Below, in pieces: positions 1 through 7,907 of a stretch of 64,000 bases of DNA. The DNA comes from an uncultured Clostridia bacterium. Its GTDB lineage: Bacteria > Bacillota > Clostridia > Oscillospirales > Acutalibacteraceae. The notes beneath the pieces were generated by a model. It did not search any database. It had not been told where the DNA came from and saw only the letters and a list, made by a program, of their open reading frames with translations. Within the stretch, counting starts at the first letter, position 1. Every line of letters starts with the position of its first letter. The stretch is taken from assembly GCA_944384995.1 (NCBI GenBank), contig CALWVN010000004.1:1-64000 (forward strand), written 5' to 3'. The translations under genes were made by a program, and so were the position numbers.

Positions 1-19
1 TCAAAAGAGAGATATAAAA

Positions 20-43
20 CCGTAAAATCGTTGTGCCACAACG
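20..43 (-). terminator. Possible weak terminator after second guaA
   Basis: A short perfect stem, CGTTGTG pairing with its complement at 29-43, lies just past the stop of the leftmost gene and is followed on the minus strand by an ATTTT run. It is short and the T-run is broken, so this is a weak call. Confidence 0.35.
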
Positions 44-62
44 GGTTCGGAGTTTCAAAAAA

Positions 63-1043
63 TCACTCCCACTCGATCGTCCCGGACGGTTTGGGGGTGA
101 GGTCATACAGGACTCTGTTTACGCCCGGCACTTCGCTTGTGATGCGCTGTGTGATGTGCTGCAAAAGCGCAAAAGGAATGTCCTCCACGGTTGCGGTCAT
201 CGCATCGGTCGTATTGACGGCGCGGAGGATCACAGGGTAGGCAAATGTGCGCTTGCCGTCTTTGACGCCGACCGATTTAAAGTCCGGCACAACGGTGAAA
301 TACTGCCATACCTTGCCCGCCAGGCCGTTTTTGGCGAATTCTTCACGGAGGATCGCGTCGGATTCCCGGACACATTCCAGACGGTCGCGGGTGATCGCAC
401 CGAGACACCGCACGCCAAGCCCCGGGCCGGGGAACGGCTGGCGGTAGACCATCCCATCCGGGAGCCCCAGTGCCTTCCCGACAACACGAACCTCATCCTT
501 ATAAAGCAGCTTCAGCGGTTCCACAAGCTCAAATTGCAGATCCTCCGGCAGCCCGCCGACGTTGTGGTGCGCTTTCACCCCGTCGCTTTCGATAATATCG
601 GGATAAATCGTGCCCTGTGCCAGGAACTCAATGCCTTCCTGCTTTCTCGCTTCCTCTTCAAATACGCGGATAAATTCCGCACCGATGATCTTTCGCTTTT
701 GCTCCGGATCCGCAACACCGGCAAGCTTGTCCAAAAAGCGGTCGACCGCATCGACATAGACCAGGTTGGCGTCCATCTGATTGCGGAAAACCTCAATGAC
801 CTGCTCGGGTTCCCCCTTGCGCAGCAGCCCGTGGTTGACATGGACGCATACGAGCTGTTTGCCGATGGCCTTGATCAGAAGCGCCGCGACAACCGAGGAG
901 TCAACGCCGCCCGAAAGCGCCAGAAGCACCTTTTTATTTCCTACCTGCTTTTGGATCGCCTCCACCTGCTCTGCGATAAACGCATCTGCCAGGCGGGATG
1001 TGGTGATACGCTCCATCGTATCGGGTCGTTTACAGCTTTCCAT
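63..1043 (-). CDS. GMP synthase-like ATP pyrophosphatase lacking the glutaminase domain (GuaA paralogue)
   Basis: This 326-aa protein matches the ATP-pyrophosphatase and dimerisation domains of GMP synthase, which adenylates XMP and aminates it to GMP. The PP-loop SGGVDSS is at residues 44-50, and the family motifs [17 protein letters not shown] and the C-terminal KPSGTIEWE are all present. The N-terminal class I glutamine amidotransferase domain (about 190 residues) is absent, so it would need free ammonia or a partner glutaminase. The start ATG follows GGAGG by 8 bases. It is the fourth gene of an operon whose second gene is a complete guaA, 45 bp behind ddh. Separate GATase/ATPase subunits are normal in archaea; here the full-length enzyme coexists, so this is a paralogue, not the sole GMP synthase. 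Its real substrate is not settled by sequence. Confidence 0.88.
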   Translation of the reverse strand: MESCKRPDTMERITTSRLADAFIAEQVEAIQKQVGNKKVLLALSGGVDSSVVAALLIKAIGKQLVCVHVNHGLLRKGEPEQVIEVFRNQMDANLVYVDAVDRFLDKLAGVADPEQKRKIIGAEFIRVFEEEARKQEGIEFLAQGTIYPDIIESDGVKAHHNVGGLPEDLQFELVEPLKLLYKDEVRVVGKALGLPDGMVYRQPFPGPGLGVRCLGAITRDRLECVRESDAILREEFAKNGLAGKVWQYFTVVPDFKSVGVKDGKRTFAYPVILRAVNTTDAMTATVEDIPFALLQHITQRITSEVPGVNRVLYDLTPKPSGTIEWE

Positions 1044-1088
1044 ACATATTACCTCCGTTTTCCTGTGAATAAAGGCGTTTACTGCCGA

Positions 1089-2075
1089 TCAAAGAAGTGT
1101 TCTGCGAAGCTCGTCACCGCTTGCGGGATGCAAATAGGCAGGCGGGACGTCAAAGAGCGTTTTGCAGCCGGACTGCCCTTCCTTGTACATGCGGAATGCT
1201 GCCCTTGCGCATGCGGCGAGCACGCCGGATGTAAATTCCGGGTTGGAATCAAGCTGCAGACGATATTCGATCACGTGCCGGTTTTTCCCGTTTTCGCCCG
1301 TGGCGCCGGTGCGGAAAACAACGCCGCCGTGGGGGATGCCGGCATGCTTTTCCAGCAGCTCCTCGCGGCTGATGAAGTGCACCGTCGTGTCGTAGTCGGC
1401 AAAATAATTCGGCATGGTCTTGATCGCTTTTTCGATCGCTTGCAGATCAGCGCCGTCTTTTGCAACGACATAGCAGACACGTGTATGCTTCTCGCGGGTG
1501 GTGAGGACAGGCTGCTGTGCACTGCGCACACGCTCAAGCGCTGCTTCGGACGGAACCGTATACTGCCTTGCATCCAGCACACCGTCGATCCGGCGGATCG
1601 CATCGGAGTGCCCTTGACTTACGCCCGGCCCCCAGAAGGTGTAATCCGCGCCGTTTGGCAGGATCGCCTGCCCGTACAGGCGGTTGAGGGAGAACATGCC
1701 CGGATCCCAGCCGGCAGAGATGATCGCAAGTCTGCCGTTTGCACGGCAGGCCTGATCGACCGCCGCAAAATGCGCCGGGATTTTTGCGTGTGTGTCAAAA
1801 CTGTCAACAACGTTGAAATCCTGCGCAAACTGCACGGTCTGCTCCGGCAGGTCGTTGGCGCTGCCGCCGCAGAGGATCATAACGTCAAAGCTGTCGCGCA
1901 TCCGGGCAGCCTGTTCCAGAGAATAAACGGGGACGTTTGTGCGCACCGAGAGGCTTTGCGGATCGCGCCGTGTAAAGACGCCGGAAAGGACCATATCTTC
2001 GGCGTTTTCAAGCGCGTATTCCACACCGCGCCCCAGATTGCCGTATCCGACGATCCCGATTCTGATTTGTTCCAA
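1089..2075 (-). CDS. ddh: meso-diaminopimelate D-dehydrogenase
   Basis: The 328-aa protein is an NADPH-dependent meso-diaminopimelate dehydrogenase, which makes meso-DAP for peptidoglycan and lysine in a single step from tetrahydrodipicolinate. The Rossmann motif GYGNLG is at residues 10-15, and the family signatures DSFDTHAKIP and SAGWDPGMFSLNR are clear. I place the start at a TTG (2075) because AGGAGGAG stands 6 bases upstream and the length then agrees with the roughly 326 aa usual for the family; an in-frame ATG 15 codons earlier has no such site and would overlap guaA. It lies between two guaA-type genes in a purine operon, an odd neighbourhood for a cell-wall enzyme. Confidence 0.93.
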   Translation of the reverse strand: MEQIRIGIVGYGNLGRGVEYALENAEDMVLSGVFTRRDPQSLSVRTNVPVYSLEQAARMRDSFDVMILCGGSANDLPEQTVQFAQDFNVVDSFDTHAKIPAHFAAVDQACRANGRLAIISAGWDPGMFSLNRLYGQAILPNGADYTFWGPGVSQGHSDAIRRIDGVLDARQYTVPSEAALERVRSAQQPVLTTREKHTRVCYVVAKDGADLQAIEKAIKTMPNYFADYDTTVHFISREELLEKHAGIPHGGVVFRTGATGENGKNRHVIEYRLQLDSNPEFTSGVLAACARAAFRMYKEGQSGCKTLFDVPPAYLHPASGDELRRTLL

Positions 2076-2110
2076 AATATCTCCTCCTGTGTTTGTGACT
2101 CCACTGTATT

Positions 2111-3661
2111 TTACAGCCATTCCACGGTTCCGGGGGGCTTGGAAGTGATGTCATAGACAACGCGATTGACGCCTTCGACCTCGTTTGTGATGCGGTTGGA
2201 GACGGTGGCGAGGATGTCGTAGGGGATGCGCGCCCAATCGGCGGTCATGAAGTCGTCGGTGGTGACGGCGCGGATGGCGATGACATTTTCATACGTGCGA
2301 TGATCACCCATAACGCCGACCGCTTTTGCACCCGTAAACACGGTAAAGAACTGTGCCAGCGCCTTTTCGTAGCCGTTTTTCGCCATTTCGTCGCGCAGCA
2401 CGAAGTCTGCATCCTGTGTGATGCGGATCTTTTCGGCGGTGATCTCGCCGATGATGCGCACGCCTAAGCCCGGACCCGGGAACGGCTGCCGCCAGACAAG
2501 TTCACGCGGAATGCCCAGCTTTTCGCCCACGGCGCGCACTTCGTCTTTGAACAGATCGGCAAGCGGCTCGATCACACCGAGAAATTCAACATCCTGCGGG
2601 ATGTCTCGCTGGTTGTGGTGCGTTTTGATCACGGCGCTGCCCGCGCCCGTGCCTGAAGCGCCCTTGCCGCTTTCAATGCGGTCGGGGTAGATCGTACCCT
2701 GCGCAAAATAGGCGTCGCCTTTTGCGCGGGTCTTGATCTCGTCCCAAAATACCTCATAAAAGGCATCGCCGATAATACCGCGCTTTTCTTCCGGGTCGGT
2801 TACGCCTTTAAGCTTTTGTAAAAAGGCGTCCCCACAGTTTATACGGACAAAATCCATGTCGAAAAGCTGTGTGAAAGTCTGCTCGACAAAATCACCCTCG
2901 TTTTTGCGCATCAGCCCCTGGTCGACAAATACGCAGGTCAGCTGTTTGCCCACAGCACGGGACAAAAGCCCTGCCGCGACGGAGGAATCCACGCCGCCCG
3001 AAAGCCCAAGGATCACCTGCTTTTCGCCGATCTTCTCGCGAAGCGCGGCGACGGTGTCCTCAATAAAGCTGTCCATGACCCAGTCGCCCTTGCAGCCGCA
3101 GATCGTATACAGGAAGTTCTGCAAGATCTGCGTACCGAACGCGGTGTGCGTGACCTCGGGGTGGAACTGCACGGCATAGAGCCGCTCGTCGGGGTTTTGC
3201 ATCGCGGCGCACGGGCAGTTGTCCGTGGCGGCGATCGTCTCAAAGCCTGCGGGCGGTTCGGCGATATAATCGGTGTGACTCATCCACACCACGCTGTCGG
3301 CGGGTACACCGTCAAAAAGCGGACTTTCAGCGGTAACGTGCAAATCGATTTTGCCGTATTCCGACACGGGCGCGGTTTCCACCCTGCCGCCGCGCATCCA
3401 CGCCATAAGCTGGCAGCCGTAGCAGATGCCGAGGATCGGCACGCCGAGTTCTAAAATATCTTTCGTATAATGCGGGGAGCTTTTGTCATAAACGGAGTTT
3501 GGCCCGCCTGTGAAGATGATGCCCTTGTAGCCGTTTTTGCGGATCTCGGTGAGGTCGGTTGTATAGGGGAGGATCTCTGCATAAATGTGCAGATCGCGCA
3601 CGCGTCGTGCGATAAGCTGGTTATACTGCCCGCCGAAATCCAGCACCAGAACCTTTTCCAC
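2111..3661 (-). CDS. guaA: GMP synthase (glutamine-hydrolysing), full length
   Basis: This 516-aa enzyme makes GMP from XMP, ATP and glutamine, the last step of guanylate synthesis. It has the complete two-part architecture: a class I amidotransferase domain with nucleophile Cys80 (GICYG) and His167/Glu169 (FHPEV), then the ATP-pyrophosphatase domain with PP-loop SGGVDSS at 221-227 and the C-terminal dimerisation domain ending KPPGTVEWL. The start is a GTG preceded by AAAGGAG. It is 24 bp behind purA, so both purine branch enzymes from IMP (to AMP and to GMP) are co-transcribed. It is clearly the canonical enzyme; the shorter paralogue two genes downstream is the unusual one. Confidence 0.97.
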   Translation of the reverse strand: MEKVLVLDFGGQYNQLIARRVRDLHIYAEILPYTTDLTEIRKNGYKGIIFTGGPNSVYDKSSPHYTKDILELGVPILGICYGCQLMAWMRGGRVETAPVSEYGKIDLHVTAESPLFDGVPADSVVWMSHTDYIAEPPAGFETIAATDNCPCAAMQNPDERLYAVQFHPEVTHTAFGTQILQNFLYTICGCKGDWVMDSFIEDTVAALREKIGEKQVILGLSGGVDSSVAAGLLSRAVGKQLTCVFVDQGLMRKNEGDFVEQTFTQLFDMDFVRINCGDAFLQKLKGVTDPEEKRGIIGDAFYEVFWDEIKTRAKGDAYFAQGTIYPDRIESGKGASGTGAGSAVIKTHHNQRDIPQDVEFLGVIEPLADLFKDEVRAVGEKLGIPRELVWRQPFPGPGLGVRIIGEITAEKIRITQDADFVLRDEMAKNGYEKALAQFFTVFTGAKAVGVMGDHRTYENVIAIRAVTTDDFMTADWARIPYDILATVSNRITNEVEGVNRVVYDITSKPPGTVEWL

Positions 3662-3685
3662 GCGGCCGTCTCCTTTCGTCTTATC

Positions 3686-4960
3686 TTATCTGTAAATGAT
3701 CGCTTCGCGCTCGGGACCGTTGGAGACCATGTCGATCTTCACGCCCAGCTCGTTTTCAATGAATTCCACATAGGCACGCGCCTTCTCGGGCAGCGCGTCG
3801 TAGTCACGGATGCCGCGGATGTCGCAGTGCCAGCCGGGGAGGACTTTCAGAACGGGCTTGCACTTTTTGAGAAGCGGCGTGGTGGGGAAGTTCCGCAGCA
3901 CCTTACCGTTGAGCTCGTAGCCGACGCAGACGGGGATCTCCTCAAGATAGGAAAGGCAGTCAAGCGCGGTCATGACGACCTTCGTCGCGCCCTGACAGGC
4001 GATGCCGTACCGCGTTGCCACGCAGTCAAACCAGCCCACGCGGCGCGGTCTGCCCGTCGTCGCGCCGAATTCACCCTTGTCACCGCCGTGCATGCGCAGC
4101 TCTTGCGCTTCGGCTTCGTCCAGAATTTCGGAAACGAATTCACCGGCACCCACTGCGGAAGAATATGCCTTGGTCACGGCGATGATGTCGGAAATGGATT
4201 GCGGCGGCAGCCCCGCACCCACTGCGCCGTAGGCGGCGAGGGTGGAGGAGGAGGTCACCATGGGGTAAATGCCGAAGTCGGGATCTTTCAGCGTGCCGAG
4301 CTGGCCTTCCAGAAGGATCTCTTTGCCGTTTGCGAGCGCGTCGTTCAGGAATTTCCGCGTATCGCAAACGAACGGTGCGATCATCTCACGGTAGCGCACG
4401 CAGGTCTCATACAATTCATCCTCGGAAAGCAGCGGTTTATGATAAACGTATTGTAAAGTCAGGTTTTTGAGCGTGCATATGTTTTTCAGCTTCGCTTTCA
4501 GCGTATCGTCGTCAAACAGCTCGTTGACCTGCATGCCGATCTTGGCGTATTTGTCGCTGAAGAAGGGCGCAATACCGCTTTTCGTTGAGCCGAATGCATT
4601 TTTGCCGAGCCGTTCCTCTTCATAAACGTCGAACAGGATGTGGTAGGGCATGAGGATCTGCGCGCGTTCGGAAACCAGCAGCTTGGGGTTCAGCCCCGCG
4701 CGGCGGATGTCTTCCAGCTCTTTGCAGAATTTCTCAATGTCGAGCGCCACGCCGTTGCCGATGACACAGGTGGTGTGATCGTAGCAGACGCCGCTGGGCA
4801 TCAGGTGGAACGAAAAACGCCCCTTGTCGTTGATAATGGTGTGCCCCGCGTTTGCGCCGCCCTGAAAACGAACGACGATGTCTGCCTTTTCGGCAAACAT
4901 ATCGGTGATCTTGCCTTTGCCTTCGTCGCCCCAGTTTGCGCCGACGATCGCCTTGACCAT
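3686..4960 (-). CDS. purA: Adenylosuccinate synthetase
   Basis: The 424-aa protein joins IMP and aspartate using GTP, the first committed step to AMP. The signature WGDEGKGK is at residues 10-17, including the catalytic Asp12, and NAGHT with catalytic His40 follows. The start at 4960 is chosen because an AAAGGAGG site lies just upstream and translation from there begins directly with the conserved VKAIVGANWG strand; the open frame continues further upstream but that stretch has no similarity and contains the promoter. It leads the operon purA-guaA-ddh-guaA2. Confidence 0.97.
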   Translation of the reverse strand: MVKAIVGANWGDEGKGKITDMFAEKADIVVRFQGGANAGHTIINDKGRFSFHLMPSGVCYDHTTCVIGNGVALDIEKFCKELEDIRRAGLNPKLLVSERAQILMPYHILFDVYEEERLGKNAFGSTKSGIAPFFSDKYAKIGMQVNELFDDDTLKAKLKNICTLKNLTLQYVYHKPLLSEDELYETCVRYREMIAPFVCDTRKFLNDALANGKEILLEGQLGTLKDPDFGIYPMVTSSSTLAAYGAVGAGLPPQSISDIIAVTKAYSSAVGAGEFVSEILDEAEAQELRMHGGDKGEFGATTGRPRRVGWFDCVATRYGIACQGATKVVMTALDCLSYLEEIPVCVGYELNGKVLRNFPTTPLLKKCKPVLKVLPGWHCDIRGIRDYDALPEKARAYVEFIENELGVKIDMVSNGPEREAIIYR

Positions 4961-5026
4961 AATACGGAAACCTCCTTTAAATATACCCGCCGTATATGCG
5001 GGCAACAGGGGAAAACATACAAAGAA

Positions 5027-5055
5027 ATTATACAATAAGCCCTTGCCGATGTCAA
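5027..5055 (-). promoter_or_regulatory. Consensus sigma-A promoter of the purA operon
   Basis: On the minus strand TTGACA (5050-5055) and TATAAT (5027-5032) are separated by exactly 17 bases, a perfect match to the housekeeping consensus. It sits about 70 bp upstream of the purA start. I looked for a purine or PRPP-type riboswitch fold in the short leader and saw none. Confidence 0.88.
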
Positions 5056-5103
5056 CGGCTCGAGCGCGGAAAGCCGAGAAAGCGCGCTGCGTGCCGCAAG
5101 CGG

Positions 5104-5655
5104 TCAAATGCTGTTGGACGGCGGCAACAGACGGATGAACCGTTTGACGCGCGCAGAAAAAACATGTGTGTACAAAGCCAGGTACTCCTCGAACGTAACA
5201 GAGCCGTTTTTGGTGAGCAGTTCCATCTCCACACCGAAAAGCCGTACGCGCCACGGCTCGGCCTGCATGCCGGCACGCAGATAAAATGCCTTGCGGCGTT
5301 TGCGCTGTTCCGAATTTTCGGCGGGCAGATCCGTGCGCTCGATCTCTAAGATCAGCCGCCGCGAGCCCAGATGTGCTTCGATCATGTGCAGCACCTCGGA
5401 TCCGATGCCTTTTCCGCGCGCGTTCGGCGAGACGGCAAAGTAGTTGAGCAGCACAATGTCACGGTATAAAGCGGTGACGACAAGGCCCAAAAAAGAGCCT
5501 GCATCGTCTTCAATGCGAAAGATCTCCATTTCGCCCGCTTTCTGTTTTCGGGGGATCATCGAAAAAGGCTTGCGCTCCTTGCGCGGGAATGCCGTCCGAT
5601 ACAGGCGGCGCACATCGCGAAACTGCTTACGGGTTTGTGCACGGACAAGCTGCAT
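5104..5655 (-). CDS. GNAT-family N-acetyltransferase
   Basis: This 183-aa protein has the fold signature of acetyl-CoA-dependent N-acetyltransferases: an N-terminal strand-helix region, the core strands around residues 55-77 and the acetyl-CoA pyrophosphate loop RGKGIG at 80-85 followed by the helix SEVLHMIEAHL. The acceptor cannot be told from sequence. The start ATG has GAAAGGA 10 bases upstream. It lies between the cohesin-like gene and purA, all on the minus strand, but a terminator-like hairpin upstream and a strong promoter downstream suggest it is transcribed on its own or at low level. Confidence 0.8.
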   Translation of the reverse strand: MQLVRAQTRKQFRDVRRLYRTAFPRKERKPFSMIPRKQKAGEMEIFRIEDDAGSFLGLVVTALYRDIVLLNYFAVSPNARGKGIGSEVLHMIEAHLGSRRLILEIERTDLPAENSEQRKRRKAFYLRAGMQAEPWRVRLFGVEMELLTKNGSVTFEEYLALYTHVFSARVKRFIRLLPPSNSI

Positions 5656-5682
5656 GATTTTTGTATCCTTTCAGTACAATAT

Positions 5683-5721
5683 CAAAATCAAAACAGCCGC
5701 CCGAAACTGTGTCCGAGCGGC
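5683..5721 (-). terminator. Terminator after the cohesin-like gene
   Basis: An 8-bp stem (GCCGCTCG with CGGGCGGC, one G-U pair) is followed on the minus strand by a T-rich tail. It separates the cohesin-like gene from the acetyltransferase. Confidence 0.65.
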
Positions 5722-5742
5722 AAGGTTTTTCGTATGCGGACT

Positions 5743-6336
5743 TTACGCGCTGCGTCTGCGCTTGACAACTGCGGTCGTGACCACGATCGCAGTGATCGCT
5801 ACCGCCGCAGCACCGCCTATGGCAACATATCTGCCTGCGGTGGAGGGAATGTCGGCATCGGTGATCGTCTGCTCTTCGGAAAGCGCGACTTCCAGCGTGT
5901 CACCGCTTGCAAAGGAGAAATTTACAGCATTGTCGTCATTGTCCGTAGCGGCGGTGTCCGTAAAGACAAGGTTTGTTGTACCGGCAGCGCCGTCGTTGAT
6001 CTGAAAGGTCACGGTCACAAGCGTTGCGGCAGTTTCCTGTGTTTCCGTCCAGATCATGAACAGCCCGATCTGCCCGGCGGTGTCGGTATTGGAGGTAGTC
6101 ATGTTGCCTGCACCGTAGGTGACCTCCTGCACTTCGAGCACCGCGGCGTCATATTGCAGTGTGCTTTCAAAGGTGGCAAGGCCGCTGCCCTCGGGCACCG
6201 AGACGGTGAGGGTCAGCACGCCGTCTTCGGAAACGACGACAGAGGTATCGGCGGTTACCCGAGAAGCTGCAAATCCCGGAACAGCGAGCGCCCCCAGCAG
6301 GAAGAAAGCCAAAAGGACGGAAACGAGTTTTTTCAT
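5743..6336 (-). CDS. Membrane-anchored surface protein with one cohesin-like domain
   Basis: The 197-aa product starts with a signal peptide (MKK, hydrophobic core, cleavage near VPGFA-A at about residue 24). Residues about 28-152 read as a cohesin-type beta-sandwich: LTVSVPEGSGLATFESTLQ, then YDAAVLEV, NTDTAGQIGL, and ATLVTVTFQINDGAAGTT followed by a D/N-rich strand, in the order seen in type I cohesins. A transmembrane helix near 166-190 ends in KRRRSA, so the domain would face outward on the cell surface. No LPxTG motif is present. Cohesins bind dockerin modules on secreted enzymes; no dockerin protein is in this window. The cohesin assignment is by pattern and moderately sure; another Ig-like adhesive fold is the alternative. 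Confidence 0.7.
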   Translation of the reverse strand: MKKLVSVLLAFFLLGALAVPGFAASRVTADTSVVVSEDGVLTLTVSVPEGSGLATFESTLQYDAAVLEVQEVTYGAGNMTTSNTDTAGQIGLFMIWTETQETAATLVTVTFQINDGAAGTTNLVFTDTAATDNDDNAVNFSFASGDTLEVALSEEQTITDADIPSTAGRYVAIGGAAAVAITAIVVTTAVVKRRRSA

Positions 6337-6410
6337 AAATTTCAGAACCTTTCCGCGGCGGCGGGCGTCTGCCCGATCCCCCTTATTTTACTGTGCGATT
6401 TATATGAATC

Positions 6411-6440
6411 ATCATACCACAAAAGTACATGGACTGTCAA
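6411..6440 (-). promoter_or_regulatory. Promoter of the cohesin-like gene
   Basis: TTGACA (6435-6440, minus strand) and TATGAT (6411-6416) are 18 bases apart, upstream of the cohesin-like gene and back-to-back with the promoter of the phosphodiesterase gene. Confidence 0.75.
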
Positions 6441-6472
6441 ACAAAATCCCGTGACGGCCGTACCCGGGCGCG

Positions 6473-6501
6473 TTGACTTCCCGAAAAAAACGGGGTACAA
6501 T
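6473..6501 (+). promoter_or_regulatory. Promoter of the GDPD gene
   Basis: TTGACT (6473-6478) and TACAAT (6496-6501) are separated by 17 bases, 45 bp upstream of the phosphodiesterase start. Confidence 0.78.
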
Positions 6502-6545
6502 ACAGAAAACAGCTCTTGCCGTGCAGAAAAGAGGTTGGAAAACAT

Positions 6546-7526
6546 ATGATGACGTTTTGTATCGTGCTGGTATGCGTTTTGGCGGTGCTTGGGGTGTTTT
6601 ATCTTGTGATCTCGCACGATTACCGTGACGCGGTCGTGCCTGTGCCGGATAAAGCGGATACTGCGCGCAATCCGTATATCGTCCCTACCGGGCGCACCAT
6701 GGTCGTGGCGCACCGTTTGGGCGGCGGTATTTCGCCCGAAAATACGCTCATGGCGCTCAAAAACTGCGTGGAGATCGAAGCTCTGCCCGTGGACATCTTC
6801 GAGTTTGATGTGCATCTGACGAAAGACGGCCAGCTCATCCTGCTGCACGACGAGACCTTTGACCGCACCTCCAACGCCGAGGAGGCGTTCGGGCGCAAGG
6901 GCGTTCTGCCGCACGAAAAGACCTACGAAGAATTACAGGTGCTCAACCTCGGCGAGCATTTTAAGACAGCCTCGGGCGATACACCCTATAAGGGGCTTCG
7001 CGGGGCGGACATTCCGCCTGATTTGCACGTGGCGCGCCTGCGTGATGTGTTTGCCTATTTTCGGGACCGCAAGTCCTACGGCTTCGTGATCGAGATCAAG
7101 GACGGCAAGGCGCTCGGCCGCCGCGCTGCCGACGAGCTGTATGCCGCGCTCCGGGAATACGATATGCTGCCGCGCGTGGTCGTAGGCACCTTCCACGGCG
7201 AGATCACAGCGTATATGGAAGAAACCTATCCCGACATGCTGCGTTCGGCCGGTATCCGCGAGGTGGCGGGTTTCTATTTCTCGAGTCTGTTCGGGATCCG
7301 GCATAAACCGGATCATTATCATTTTGATGCGCTGCAGATCCCGACAAACGATTATGTGTTTCAGCTGGGGACTTCCCGGCTTGTGAACTATGCGCACAAA
7401 TACAACATCGCCGTGCAGTACTGGACGATCAACGACCCCGCCGAGGTGCGGCGGCTTGCTTCCATTGGCGCGGACGCGATCATGAGCGACCATCCCGAAA
7501 TGGCAAGTCGAGAACTGCGCGGGTAA
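6546..7526 (+). CDS. Membrane-anchored glycerophosphodiester phosphodiesterase family protein
   Basis: This 326-aa protein belongs to the GDPD/UgpQ family, which hydrolyses glycerophosphodiesters to glycerol-3-phosphate and an alcohol. One N-terminal transmembrane helix (about residues 2-23) anchors it. The catalytic core starts with AHRLGG, then EFDVHLTKDG and LLHDETFDRTS supply the metal-binding Glu/Asp and second His, and the C-terminal part has the usual QYWTINDP strand and a terminal ADAIMSDHPE. The start is an ATG-ATG pair at 6546/6549 behind an AGAGG site. Substrate is likely a lipid- or teichoic-acid-derived diester outside the membrane, an inference from topology. Confidence 0.87.
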   Translation: MMTFCIVLVCVLAVLGVFYLVISHDYRDAVVPVPDKADTARNPYIVPTGRTMVVAHRLGGGISPENTLMALKNCVEIEALPVDIFEFDVHLTKDGQLILLHDETFDRTSNAEEAFGRKGVLPHEKTYEELQVLNLGEHFKTASGDTPYKGLRGADIPPDLHVARLRDVFAYFRDRKSYGFVIEIKDGKALGRRAADELYAALREYDMLPRVVVGTFHGEITAYMEETYPDMLRSAGIREVAGFYFSSLFGIRHKPDHYHFDALQIPTNDYVFQLGTSRLVNYAHKYNIAVQYWTINDPAEVRRLASIGADAIMSDHPEMASRELRG

Positions 7527-7603
7527 TTTTGAATTTCAGATGTTAAAGACAGGGAGGGTTAACAACTGCCGGTTACGCAGGAAACCATAATGGTATACAT
7601 ACC

Positions 7604-7716
7604 GTAGGGACAAGCCTTGCGGCTGTCCGCAGTGAAAGATTTGCGTTCGTAGAGTTTTACCGAAAGCATGGCAACAGGTAGAAAGACACACGGACAAGCG
7701 CAAGGCTTGTCCCTAC
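7604..7716. repeat. MITE-like inverted repeat between gdpD and pflB
   Basis: A 17-bp perfect inverted repeat (left arm 7604-7620, GTAGGGACAAGCCTTGC; right arm 7700-7716) continues imperfectly inward to about 7632 and 7688, giving a 113-bp palindromic unit in a convergent intergenic gap. There is no coding capacity. The arm sequence resembles short dispersed repeats common in gut clostridial genomes. The rest of 7527-7842 shows no gene or other signal. Confidence 0.7.
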
Positions 7717-7842
7717 GATGCGGACAGAATTTGAATGTTCTTCACAGCCGTCGGCTTCTATCTTACTGCACGCTTCCCGGCGGGAGCAAGCGCCGCCCTA
7801 CTCCAAAAAACGTTGCATTTCGGGCAGCCGAAGCAATCGAAA

Positions 7843-7886
7843 ACCCGCCCGCCGTATCATGCGATACGGCGGGCGGGTCGTTTTTT
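7843..7886. terminator. Bidirectional terminator between gdpD and pflB
   Basis: A perfect 16-bp stem (7843-7858 with 7863-7878) and a four-base loop are flanked by a T-run on the plus strand and an A-run on the other side, so it can stop the two convergent transcripts. Confidence 0.9.
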
Positions 7887-7907
7887 GTGCTTTTTGGAAA
7901 ACGGCGC

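Noticed and set aside
33-2156. A 707-codon open frame on the plus strand
   Set aside because: It lies antisense to guaA2 and ddh, shows low-complexity His/Arg/Val-rich translation with no family motif, and arises from the GC-rich third positions of the real genes.
4961-5026. Purine riboswitch upstream of purA
   Set aside because: The leader is about 60 bases, too short for the aptamer, and lacks its conserved loops.
4961-5254. N-terminal extension of PurA by 98 residues
   Set aside because: The extension has no PurA similarity, contains the promoter and lacks a ribosome site; the start at 4960 has AAAGGAGG.
7604-7886. CRISPR-like array suspected from repeated hairpins
   Set aside because: Only one inverted-repeat pair and one terminator are present; there are no regularly spaced direct repeats and no cas genes anywhere in the window.
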